A stretch of 6,579 nucleotides of DNA, taken from NCBI GenBank assembly GCA_937915485.1, contig CALGII010000283.1, positions 1 through 6,579 on the forward strand. The letters run 5' to 3'. Position numbers and translations under genes: made by a program. Position 1 is the first letter of the stretch. Every line of letters begins with the position of its first letter. The notes beneath the pieces are model-generated. The model searched no databases. It was given only the letters and a program-made list of their open reading frames with translations, and was not told where the DNA came from. The DNA comes from an uncultured Ignavibacteriota bacterium (GTDB lineage: Bacteria; Bacteroidota; Ignavibacteria; Tepidaquicellales; Tepidaquicellaceae). Below are positions 1 to 5,364 of the stretch, piece by piece.

Positions 1-892
1 TATCCGATATTACGGGCTCGCTGCAATTGTATTCTATCGCGTATTTCGCCTTTGCCCTTATGAAATCAAATTCGCCGAGTATGCCGCTGTTGACTTTCAG
101 TTCGTAATAGTACTTCGCGATGTCCTCCGAAAGGTAGCGGAGAATTTTCTCCACTTCCCTCTTCTCTTCGAAATATAATTCCGTTATTTCATTGTTTAGG
201 TCTATCGTTTCCGCGGGTTCTATGAATACGGTGTATCCCGTCGAAGAGGAACTGTGAATTATGCCGGGCACCTTTCTCTTGTTCTCGACCTTTACGGGTA
301 TAACGGAGCGGCCGTCGCGCAGAGTAATTATATCCTCCTGCGAGTATTCCTGCTCGGACACCTTGTTAAGAATTTTCGACAGCGATTTGCGGAGCGCGTC
401 TCTTTTCTCAATCAGGTTCGCCCTGATTTTTTTCAGGTCGCGCGAGGCGGTGTCTTTAACGCCTCCGTTCGCGTCTATTATCGAATCGATGTTGTGCTCA
501 AGAATTTTATCCTGATAAAGAGATGAAGCGAGTATTCTTAGTTCATTGTCCTCTCCGTAAAGCGAGGAGACCATCGACTTTACCAACCTGCTGATTCTCA
601 GGAACTCCTTTATCCACAGGTACTTCTCGGGCTGTATGTAGTTACCCGGTATCCTAAGCCTTTCGAGCGAATCCCTTATATCCTTGATTCCTTCGAGCGG
701 AAGATCGCTGCCTGATTCAAGAATTTCCCTGACGCTCCTCAGTTTGTTGAATTCGCGGACGAGCATGTTCCTGTCCGTATAAAAAGGAAACTTGCCGATT
801 ATTTCCACGGCGGGCGCGGAATAGCAGTAGTTAATAAGTTTGTCTTTTATTCTGTCGAACTCGAGTTTTCTATGTAATATGGTTATATCCAA
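1..892 (-). CDS. mutS2: Endonuclease MutS2, N-terminal part (3' end beyond window)
   Basis: Translating the minus strand from a TTG at 892-890 gives 297 residues that run off the window edge. MutS2 is a MutS-like ATPase of roughly 780 residues. Studied homologues act in suppressing recombination and in splitting collided ribosomes through a C-terminal Smr domain. The visible part is the N-terminal core and clamp region. It opens with a family-like LEFDRIKDKL (residues about 10-19) and carries LRDGRSVIPVK (191-201), GYTVFIEP (219-226) and LNNE (232-235), followed by a charged helical stretch. The Walker ATPase and Smr domains would lie outside. TTG is chosen because the frame is closed by a stop at 913-911, no ATG lies near the family start, and the LEFDRI motif sits at the right distance. 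No Shine-Dalgarno is seen. The start lies 4 bases after the CvpA stop, so it is probably co-transcribed and possibly translationally coupled. Family assignment is strong; the exact start is less so. Confidence 0.93.
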   Translation of the reverse strand, partial: MDITILHRKLEFDRIKDKLINYCYSAPAVEIIGKFPFYTDRNMLVREFNKLRSVREILESGSDLPLEGIKDIRDSLERLRIPGNYIQPEKYLWIKEFLRISRLVKSMVSSLYGEDNELRILASSLYQDKILEHNIDSIIDANGGVKDTASRDLKKIRANLIEKRDALRKSLSKILNKVSEQEYSQEDIITLRDGRSVIPVKVENKRKVPGIIHSSSSTGYTVFIEPAETIDLNNEITELYFEEKREVEKILRYLSEDIAKYYYELKVNSGILGEFDFIRAKAKYAIEYNCSEPVISD

Positions 893-896
893 GTTT

Positions 897-1430
897 CTAT
901 TGTTTTGATTTTAGCGTGTCGCTCTTGAGAAAATTCATGACGTCGTCGAAATCCTTACTCGAAAGCGGAATGAAGTTCTTTACCGCGTTGTACGTCGAAG
1001 GCGCCGCGTTGTAAACATAAGGGTAAAGAGCCGAGTTTGTCTTCTGCGTCTGCGGAAGTATTGAATAAGAGCCGAGAAGAATCAGAAGAATGCTCGCGGA
1101 AAGCAGTCCTTTCAGTCCCCCGAAAACAAAGCCCCCAATCTTATCGAACGTTTCGGACAGCGTATTTATCTTTGAAATCTTGCTCGCGATGAAAACAGAA
1201 AGGAAATATACGAGAAGAATTATTGAAACGAATGAAATTACCTGAACGAGTTTGGGGTCTTTGATTAAGTTTTTAAGTATAAGCGAAACGCCCGAATTGA
1301 ATTTAACCGCGAGAATAATTCCGAGTATTATGCCCGCGATTGAGAATACGCTTTTCAGCAGGCCTTTCTTTAATCCGAATATCGCCGGGAGCAGAATCAG
1401 GATTAATATTATTATATCGAGTGCATTCAA
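897..1430 (-). CDS. CvpA-family integral membrane protein
   Basis: This 177-residue protein matches the CvpA (colicin V production) family in size and layout. It has four hydrophobic helices: about residues 4-20, 26-48, 61-83 and 100-122. The first is followed by the family's FGLKKGLLKSVFSIAG turn, a GxxxG-like stretch with basic residues. The motif DKIGGFVFGGLKGLL precedes the last helix and is typical. The C-terminal ~50 residues are polar and may be cytoplasmic or periplasmic. It acts in the inner membrane. The E. coli relative is needed for colicin V secretion and envelope stress tolerance, but the biochemical role is unsettled. The start is TTG at 1430-1428, only 3 bases after the YqeY stop; no ATG is available near the first helix. 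A weak GGCGGA lies upstream and is part of the YqeY terminus. It sits between yqeY-like and mutS2 genes, an arrangement that suggests one transcript. Placement in the family is solid; function is inferred only from the family. Confidence 0.9.
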   Translation of the reverse strand: MNALDIIILILILLPAIFGLKKGLLKSVFSIAGIILGIILAVKFNSGVSLILKNLIKDPKLVQVISFVSIILLVYFLSVFIASKISKINTLSETFDKIGGFVFGGLKGLLSASILLILLGSYSILPQTQKTNSALYPYVYNAAPSTYNAVKNFIPLSSKDFDDVMNFLKSDTLKSKQ

Positions 1431-1433
1431 GGC

Positions 1434-1883
1434 TTATCCGCCCAGACGGCCTTTTACAATCTCCTGAATTAATTTACCGTCGAATTTGCCTTTAAGTTCT
1501 TTCATTACGGGACCCATTACCTTGCCTATGTCCTTAAGCGTCGAGGCTCCCGTAGATTCGATGATTCCGAAAATAATTTTTTCCGCTTCCTCCCTTGAAA
1601 TCTGTTTCGGCAGGTATTCGTTTATTATTTCCATCTGCTTCGTCTCGCGCTCGACCAAATCGGTTCTACCCGCGTTCTGAAACATTTCGATTGATTCTTT
1701 TCTCATCTTCACCTGGCGCGTAAGCAATTGCAGTTCCTCTTCCTCGTTCATTTCCCTGTTCATACCCGACTTGTCCATCTTCAGAATTTCCGCGCGTATG
1801 CTTCTTAGCGTTTCGGTTCTGAAAGCGTCCTGCGCCTTCATTGCGTTCTTCAGATCTTCGTTTATTTTTTCCTTAAGGCTCAT
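1434..1883 (-). CDS. GatB/YqeY domain-containing protein
   Basis: The 149-residue product (from ATG 1883-1881) covers the full YqeY family length of about 150. It begins MSLKEKINEDLKNAMKAQD, which is the family's usual opening. An ORF extending 4 residues further upstream to a TTG at 1895 exists but does not fit the family. The N-terminal half is a charged helical bundle with ETLRSIRAEIL and RKESIEMFQNAGR. The C-terminal half holds YLPKQISREEAEKII and the conserved IGKVMGPVMKELKGKFDGK segment. That tail domain resembles the tRNA-binding tail of the GatB subunit of Asp-tRNAAsn/Glu-tRNAGln amidotransferase, so a tRNA-related role is often supposed, but none is proven for free-standing YqeY. There is no Shine-Dalgarno; the 19-base gap after the TPR gene is A/T-rich. 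Flanked by TPR and CvpA genes in the same direction. Confident on family, uncertain on function. Confidence 0.94.
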   Translation of the reverse strand: MSLKEKINEDLKNAMKAQDAFRTETLRSIRAEILKMDKSGMNREMNEEEELQLLTRQVKMRKESIEMFQNAGRTDLVERETKQMEIINEYLPKQISREEAEKIIFGIIESTGASTLKDIGKVMGPVMKELKGKFDGKLIQEIVKGRLGG

Positions 1884-1902
1884 TGAAAAAATCAAGTTAT
1901 GT

Positions 1903-2592
1903 TTAATCTTCAGTATAATATCTTGGAATCTGACTGAGATATTTCGATTTCGGATAATCGGTCTTGAGCGTCTTCACGACTTTCTTAATATTTTCAGCAT
2001 CCTTCGCGAAATAAAAACTTCTTATGGCGTAGAAAAGATATTCGTCGTTATTGTAAAGTTTTTTGCTTACAGTCGCCGCCTTTTCGTAATTCTTCGCGGC
2101 ATTTACAAAATCGCTCTTTGCCTCGAGAACGGCTCCGACACCCGCGTATGAAGCGGCCTGAAGCATGTCGCTCTTGCCCGAATAGTCCTTGTAGTATTTT
2201 TCTGCTTTATCGAATTCCCTGAGATTGTAATAGCTGTTGGCGAGCATCATCTTCGCGGTTTCGCCGCTTTCCGTCGAACCGTAATTGTCGACTATGTATT
2301 GTAAACCCTTGAACGTGCCGAGAGAATCTCCGTTTATCGACATCTGGAACATATCCATCGCGTACACCTGTTTCACCTTGGAAAGTTCAAGCGCGGCGGT
2401 TTCGTTCTTCGCGCTCTGGTTCCTGAAATATATAAAAATCACTGCGATTATCACGACCAGTATCGTTAGTGCCGTATAGACTCTGTTCTTGTTCTTTTCG
2501 AAATATTCGACGGCTTTATAGTAATAAAGCATCATTTTTTCTTCCGTGTTGCCTTTGGAAGATTTCGACAATGTTTTCCCGAGTTTTGCCAT
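1903..2592 (-). CDS. Membrane-anchored tetratricopeptide repeat protein, YfgM-like
   Basis: The 229-residue protein has a short basic cytoplasmic N-terminus (residues 1-37), one strong transmembrane anchor at about 38-56 (TALTILVVIIAVIFIYF) and an extracytoplasmic helical domain. TPR-like repeats are visible at about 112-139 (ANSYYNLREFDKAEKYY), 145-178 (with AAKNYEKAA) and a weaker one at 184-216, ending PKSKYLSQIPRYYTED. This layout of N-terminal anchor plus TPRs matches the TPR_21/YfgM group. The E. coli member of that group is an ancillary SecYEG-associated periplasmic chaperone. Overall similarity here is modest, so protein-protein scaffolding in the envelope is the safe statement. The start is ATG at 2592-2590. 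The upstream strand is A/T-rich with no Shine-Dalgarno; a TAAAATTG stretch one mismatch from the Bacteroidetes -7 box occurs, but no partner box is clear. It is the first gene of the four-gene minus-strand group, so the operon promoter should lie at 2593-2660. Confidence 0.85.
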   Translation of the reverse strand: MAKLGKTLSKSSKGNTEEKMMLYYYKAVEYFEKNKNRVYTALTILVVIIAVIFIYFRNQSAKNETAALELSKVKQVYAMDMFQMSINGDSLGTFKGLQYIVDNYGSTESGETAKMMLANSYYNLREFDKAEKYYKDYSGKSDMLQAASYAGVGAVLEAKSDFVNAAKNYEKAATVSKKLYNNDEYLFYAIRSFYFAKDAENIKKVVKTLKTDYPKSKYLSQIPRYYTED

Positions 2593-2664
2593 ATTTTAAT
2601 ACAATTTTATAAACCTTAAATTTATGAAAATTAATGATTTTTTGAAAGGGGAAAAGGGGGGACA

Positions 2665-2780
2665 GAATCAAGAATCAAGAATCAAGAAGCAAGAAGCAAG
2701 AAAATGGAAAATGGAAAAACGAAAATAGAATATCGAATAACGTATATCGAAAATGGAAAAGGAAAAAGGGAATGGAAAAC
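2665..2780. repeat. Drifting heptad tandem array (GAANNNN units)
   Basis: Thirteen 7-base units follow one another without a slip from 2665 to 2755. In order they are GAATCAA (three), GAAGCAA (two), GAAAATG (two), GAAAAAC, GAAAATA, GAATATC, GAATAAC, GTATATC and GAAAATG. Twelve of the 13 start GAA. After 2755 the register decays through 6- and 7-base units (GAAAAG, GAAAAAG, GGAATG, GAAAAC) to 2780. The tract lies just upstream of the TPR gene and outside any convincing reading frame. The units change in blocks, as if copied from neighbour to neighbour by slippage and mutation. Coordinates were counted by hand from the sequence. Function is unknown. Confidence 0.9.
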
Positions 2781-2786
2781 TGTTCC

Positions 2787-2930
2787 GCTCTTTCTCTAAT
2801 TGTTCACTGTTAAATGCTAAATGTTAATTGATTTCAGCTCTTTCTCTAATTGTTCACCGTTAAATGCTAAACGCTAATTGATTTCAGCTCTTTCTCTAAT
2901 TGTTCACTGCTAAATGTTAACTGCTAATTG
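2787..2930. repeat. Three-copy 50-bp direct tandem repeat
   Basis: Three head-to-tail units start at 2787, 2837 and 2887. The first two are exactly 50 bases and the third is cut at 2930, where the next element begins. Each opens GCTCTTTCTCTAATTGTTCA (identical in all three) and continues into a variable block of TGYTAAN heptads, for example TGTTAAA-TGCTAAA-TGTTAAT. Differences between units fall almost only in the heptad block and are mostly T/C changes. No spacers of unique sequence separate the units. The array carries no reading frame of note. Confidence 0.92.
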
Positions 2931-3064
2931 AAAAGCCCCGTAGGGGCGGCATTTTTATAGCACAAGGAATACCAAAATATTACCCCTTACCGGCGTATGC
3001 CGGTAAGGGGCTTGTGTGTGGTTAATCTTATTTGCTACCAATATTCCACCCGCTACGCGGGCTC
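2931..3064. repeat. Composite palindromic element: two inverted small hairpins around a long hairpin
   Basis: The left part has a 5-bp stem, GCCCC (2935-2939) and GGGGC (2943-2947), with loop GTA, followed by GGCATTTTTATAGCA. The centre is a perfect 12-bp stem, CCCCTTACCGGC (2983-2994) and GCCGGTAAGGGG (2999-3010), with a 4-base loop. The right part is TGCTACCAATATTCCA followed by CCCGC (3049-3053), loop TAC and GCGGG (3057-3061). Read on the minus strand, the right part is AGCCCGCGTAGCGGGT then GGAATATTGGTAGCA, clearly the same family as the left part. The element is therefore a pair of REP-like units facing each other. This resembles the REP doublets mobilised by RAYT (Y1-type) transposases in other bacteria. 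No such transposase is in the window, so mobility is inferred only. Confidence 0.75.
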
Positions 3065-3349
3065 ATTACGGTTTGCAGTTAACATTTGACAATGAACAAA
3101 TAGAACAATAACAGTATCTAAATGCTCGATCTTCTCTGCTTTGTCCCAATCTTGCATCGGGATGTCTCTCTGTGCCGACTCTGTGTATCTGTGCAACCGC
3201 TCTTGATCTTCTTAGTGCCCTGAGTGTTCTTAGTGGTAAAATATTTATAGATAAATCTTTTCTAAGTGCCCTTTGTGCCTTAGTGGTGAATCGCTCTTGC
3301 TCTTAAAAGCCAGATTCTAAGTTCTAGATTCTCTCTTTATTTTTGATTC
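3065..3349. repeat. Repeat island A, distal modules
   Basis: This gene-free stretch is a chain of short periodic modules. At 3076-3103 are four heptads (CAGTTAA, CATTTGA, CAATGAA, CAAATAG). At 3144-3161 an imperfect hairpin TCCCAAT/ATCGGGA is seen. At 3169-3193 TCTGTG recurs three times at 11- and 8-base steps. At 3215-3241 lies a GTG-rich 27-base string that recurs identically at 5199-5225. At 3270-3286 a second GTGCCCTTT/GTGCCTTA block follows. At 3291-3307 is TCGCTCTTGCTCTTAAA, also identical at 5273-5289. GATTCTA-type heptads occupy 3313-3333. I see no promoter, RNA gene or convincing coding frame here. Confidence 0.85.
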
Positions 3350-3807
3350 TATATTGCGCAATTTGTATCAAGAATATTCGGATTAGTGATTTGAAGTTTA
3401 AAAAGAGAAATATCGGTTATTTCGTGCTGATTCTGTCGGCGTATCTTTTTATCTGTTTGCTGAAGACGGACAGGAACATACTGCCATTTCAGGATTATGA
3501 CAATACTCCGCACAGAACTTATACAGAACTTCTGACCGAACCATTCAGCGCGGATTTTAAATCAATAACCAACCGCACCGAAAACAATAACACAGAAGGA
3601 TTCAGTAAATTCGCTAAACTGAAGAAGGAAATATCCTGCCGGAGCGAATATTTCCGGAGTAATATTCCTCTTCGCGTAGTTTTATTCGTCACGCGAATAT
3701 CAAATAAGAATAATGTAATTCTCAGTCAGTCCTCAATAATCATTTCAATACAACAGAAAAAAAATATCCCACACAAATCTTCCGATGATGACGCATTCAT
3801 AGCGTAG
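3343..3807 (+). other. Doubtful open frame (154 codons), possibly not a gene
   Basis: A plus-strand frame of 154 codons begins at a TTG that lies inside the tail of the repeat island and ends at TAG 3805-3807, 56 bases before the hydrolase start. It has no ATG, no ribosome binding site and no family I recognise. One stretch, about residues 23-41 (NIGYFVLILSAYLFICLLK), would make a transmembrane helix. The rest is polar, rich in Asn, Ser, Ile and Lys, and looks like translated non-coding DNA, especially the last 40 residues. Possible readings are a small membrane protein translated from an unseen start, a decayed gene fragment, or chance. I favour the last two. If real it could be co-transcribed with the hydrolase. 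Confidence 0.2.
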
Positions 3808-3849
3808 AAATTCTCCATAAGCAATAAACATCACATAAATTATTAATTT

Positions 3850-3856
3850 AAGGAGA
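3850..3856 (+). promoter_or_regulatory. Consensus Shine-Dalgarno for the hydrolase
   Basis: AAGGAGA ends 7 bases before the ATG at 3864, an ideal spacing and a near-perfect match to the 16S rRNA anti-Shine-Dalgarno. It fixes the start of the hydrolase. It also stands out because none of the four complete or partial minus-strand starts in the window that can be examined has a comparable site. Confidence 0.85.
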
Positions 3857-3863
3857 TAGTAAT

Positions 3864-4925
3864 ATGAATTCGAATTCAAATTTTCGGGACGGCGCCGCCG
3901 CGCCCGGGAAGAAAAGTATATTTATCAGGATTGCAAAATATCTTGCGCTCGCGGCGGGAGCCGCGGCATTGCTCGCTGCTGTATTCGCGGTGTGGATTTA
4001 CGTGGAAGTATTCTCGGGACCGGGAATTATGGAAATATCAGAATTCCATCCGTTCAAATCAGAAAACGCGAAAAAAGAATATCTGTCTTTCGAGGACGAA
4101 ATGGAAAAATGCTGGCCTCTGAACTCTGAAAAAAGGTATGTTCAGACATCATACGGCACAACATTCATCAGAATCAGCGGACCCGCTGACGCCCCGCCGT
4201 TAGTACTGCTGCCCGGCGGCGGGTCAAACTCCCTTATCTGGTTCGCGAATATCAAATCGCTGTCCGAAGAATACAGAACTTACGCGCTCGACAATATTTA
4301 TGATTTCGGCCGAAGCGTTTACATGCGTAAATTCGAAAGCGGAGATGATCTCTCCGGATGGCTCGATGAATTGTTTGATTCGCTCCGGCTGGGAAATGAT
4401 TTAAGAATTATCGGTTACTCGTACGGAGGCTGGGTCGTGAGCCAATACGCGCTCAGGCATCAGGAACGGCTTAGCCGCGCCGTGCTTGTCGCGCCCGCCT
4501 CGACAGTAATGCCGATATCTGGCGAAATGATTCTTGATATGATCAGTACGCTGATACCCGTCCGCTATTTTAAAGAGAAAACAATGAACAGGGTCGCGAA
4601 AGATCTGGTTGTGATGGGCGGCGACAAGAAGAAGAAGATTGTCGATGACCGCGTGGACTTTCTGGAGATGGCGTACAAGTGTTTTAAATTTAAAAGTCTT
4701 CCAAATCCGACTGTCCTTACAGATTCCGAGTTGAAAAGCCTGAAAGTACCGGTTTTTTATCTGGTCGGCTCGAATGAAACAGTCTGCAATCCCGATAGCG
4801 CGATTAAACGTTTGAACAAAGCGGCTCCGCTGATTCAGACAGAACTTGTTACAGGGACAGGACACGACCTGCTTTTCACGCATACGGAAATTGTGAACGG
4901 AATGATTTTGAAGTTCCTGAAATGA
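3864..4925 (+). CDS. Membrane-anchored alpha/beta-fold hydrolase
   Basis: The 353-residue protein has a basic N-terminus, a single hydrophobic segment at about 23-47 (a signal anchor rather than a cleaved signal) and then a full alpha/beta hydrolase fold. The glycine-rich oxyanion turn is LLPGGGSN (115-122). The nucleophile elbow is GYSYG (184-188) with Ser186. The acid is probably Glu305 in LVGSNET, and the base is His334 in GTGHDLL. A helical cap region lies at about 215-290. The segments FHPFKSENAKKEYL and YGTTFIRISGP before the core, together with DNIYDFGRSVY, recall a group of hydrolases I associate with Firmicutes. The substrate cannot be told: esters, lactones or amides are all possible. 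The catalytic domain is presumably held at the membrane surface. It is the only plus-strand gene, has its own strong Shine-Dalgarno, and sits between two repeat islands, all suggesting an insertion or transferred gene. Codon use does not differ strikingly from its neighbours. Fold and active site are confident; exact family is not. Confidence 0.92.
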   Translation: MNSNSNFRDGAAAPGKKSIFIRIAKYLALAAGAAALLAAVFAVWIYVEVFSGPGIMEISEFHPFKSENAKKEYLSFEDEMEKCWPLNSEKRYVQTSYGTTFIRISGPADAPPLVLLPGGGSNSLIWFANIKSLSEEYRTYALDNIYDFGRSVYMRKFESGDDLSGWLDELFDSLRLGNDLRIIGYSYGGWVVSQYALRHQERLSRAVLVAPASTVMPISGEMILDMISTLIPVRYFKEKTMNRVAKDLVVMGGDKKKKIVDDRVDFLEMAYKCFKFKSLPNPTVLTDSELKSLKVPVFYLVGSNETVCNPDSAIKRLNKAAPLIQTELVTGTGHDLLFTHTEIVNGMILKFLK

Positions 4926-4936
4926 TTTGTTTCAAT

Positions 4937-4968
4937 TACCCCTTATCGGCTGAAGCCGATAAGGGGTA
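4937..4968 (+). terminator. Long GC-rich hairpin just after the hydrolase stop
   Basis: A perfect 12-bp stem, CCCCTTATCGGC (4939-4950) and GCCGATAAGGGG (4955-4966), closes a TGAA loop and extends by two A/T pairs at its base (4937-4938 with 4967-4968). It begins about a dozen bases after the stop codon. No run of T follows, so it is not a canonical intrinsic terminator; it may block or process the transcript end or stabilise the mRNA. It is the second copy of the hairpin at 2983-3010, differing by one compensated pair and in the loop. Confidence 0.5.
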
Positions 4969-5024
4969 TATGTGTGTGGATAATTCAATATACTACCAAT
5001 ATTTCGCCCGCTCCGCGGGCTTTA
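4937..5024. repeat. REP-like element, second copy (hairpin plus right arm only)
   Basis: This aligns with 2981-3064: the long hairpin, then TGTGTGTGG, an A/T spacer, CTACCAATATT and a small stem, GCCCGC (5006-5011) and GCGGGC (5015-5020), with loop TCC. The inverted left arm present in the first copy is absent; the hydrolase stop lies directly upstream instead. The small stem is followed by TTTATC, so read on the plus strand it could also serve as a weak terminator for the hydrolase. The half-element fits truncation at the hydrolase boundary. Confidence 0.75.
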
Positions 5025-5118
5025 TCAATTAGCAATTATCATTTAACAATTAGCAATTAGAGCAGCAGCTGGATTACAATTAGCAGTTAACATTTAACAG
5101 TGAACAATTAGAGCATTA
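5025..5118. repeat. CAATTAG/CATTTAA heptad tracts
   Basis: Two runs of 7-base units lie after the REP-like element. The first is CAATTAG, CAATTAT, CATTTAA, CAATTAG, CAATTAG (about 5026-5060). The second is CAATTAG, CAGTTAA, CATTTAA, CAGTGAA, CAATTAG (about 5077-5111). Each ends in AGAGCA. They correspond to the heptad tract 3076-3103 of the first island and, in reverse complement, to the TGYTAAN blocks of the 50-bp repeats. Confidence 0.85.
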
Positions 5119-5290
5119 ACGAGTTTATAGATTCCCGCTCTTCTCAGTGTATCTCTGTGCCTACTCGGTGAAACTCTGTGTTACGCACTCGCTCTTCTGT
5201 GCCCTGAGTGTTCTTAGTGGTAAAACATTAAATCTAAATCTCTTCTAAGCGTACTTAGAGCCTTAGTGGTTATCGCTCTTGCTCTTAAAC
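5119..5290. repeat. CTCTGTG and GTGCCCT modules of island B
   Basis: From about 5143 the core TCNGTG recurs four times at steps of 10, 11 and 10 bases. At 5199-5225 is the 27-base string identical to 3215-3241, with GTG at 9-base steps. A degraded second block ending CCTTAGTGGT follows, then TCGCTCTTGCTCTTAAA at 5273-5289, identical to 3291-3307. GCTCTT joints stand at 5137, 5191, 5275 and 5281. No gene is seen in this stretch. Confidence 0.85.
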
Positions 5291-5332
5291 TTGATTCTTG
5301 ATTCTTGATTCTTGATTCTTGATTCTTGATTC
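5291..5332. repeat. Six perfect TTGATTC heptads
   Basis: TTGATTC is repeated six times without change or slip. Its reverse complement, GAATCAA, is the unit that opens the array at 2665. The two arrays therefore lie in inverted orientation at the outer sides of the hydrolase region. Perfect identity of units suggests recent expansion or active homogenisation. Confidence 0.95.
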
Positions 5333-5364
5333 TAGAACCAATTTCCCGGATTCCGCTCTTGCTC

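Noticed and set aside
254..526. Plus-strand frames opposite mutS2
   Set aside because: Minus strand encodes conserved MutS2 motifs here; the plus frames are antisense artefacts.
2593..2660. Bacteroidetes-type promoter for the TPR-yqeY-cvpA-mutS2 operon
   Set aside because: A TAAAATTG word resembling the -7 box is present on the minus strand, but it lies too near the ATG and I find no TTTG partner at the right distance; support is too weak to list.
2787..2930. Possible small CRISPR array
   Set aside because: The 50-bp units are directly adjacent with no unique spacers, are not typical of CRISPR repeats, and no cas gene is present.
2935..2956. Intrinsic terminator from the small stem followed by a T run
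   Set aside because: The stem is only 5 bp, the T run is separated from it by several bases, and no plus-strand gene lies upstream; it fits better as an arm of the REP-like element.
4401..4883. Long minus-strand open frame opposite the hydrolase
   Set aside because: It is the antisense shadow of a clear alpha/beta hydrolase; its translation matches no family and has no start signal.
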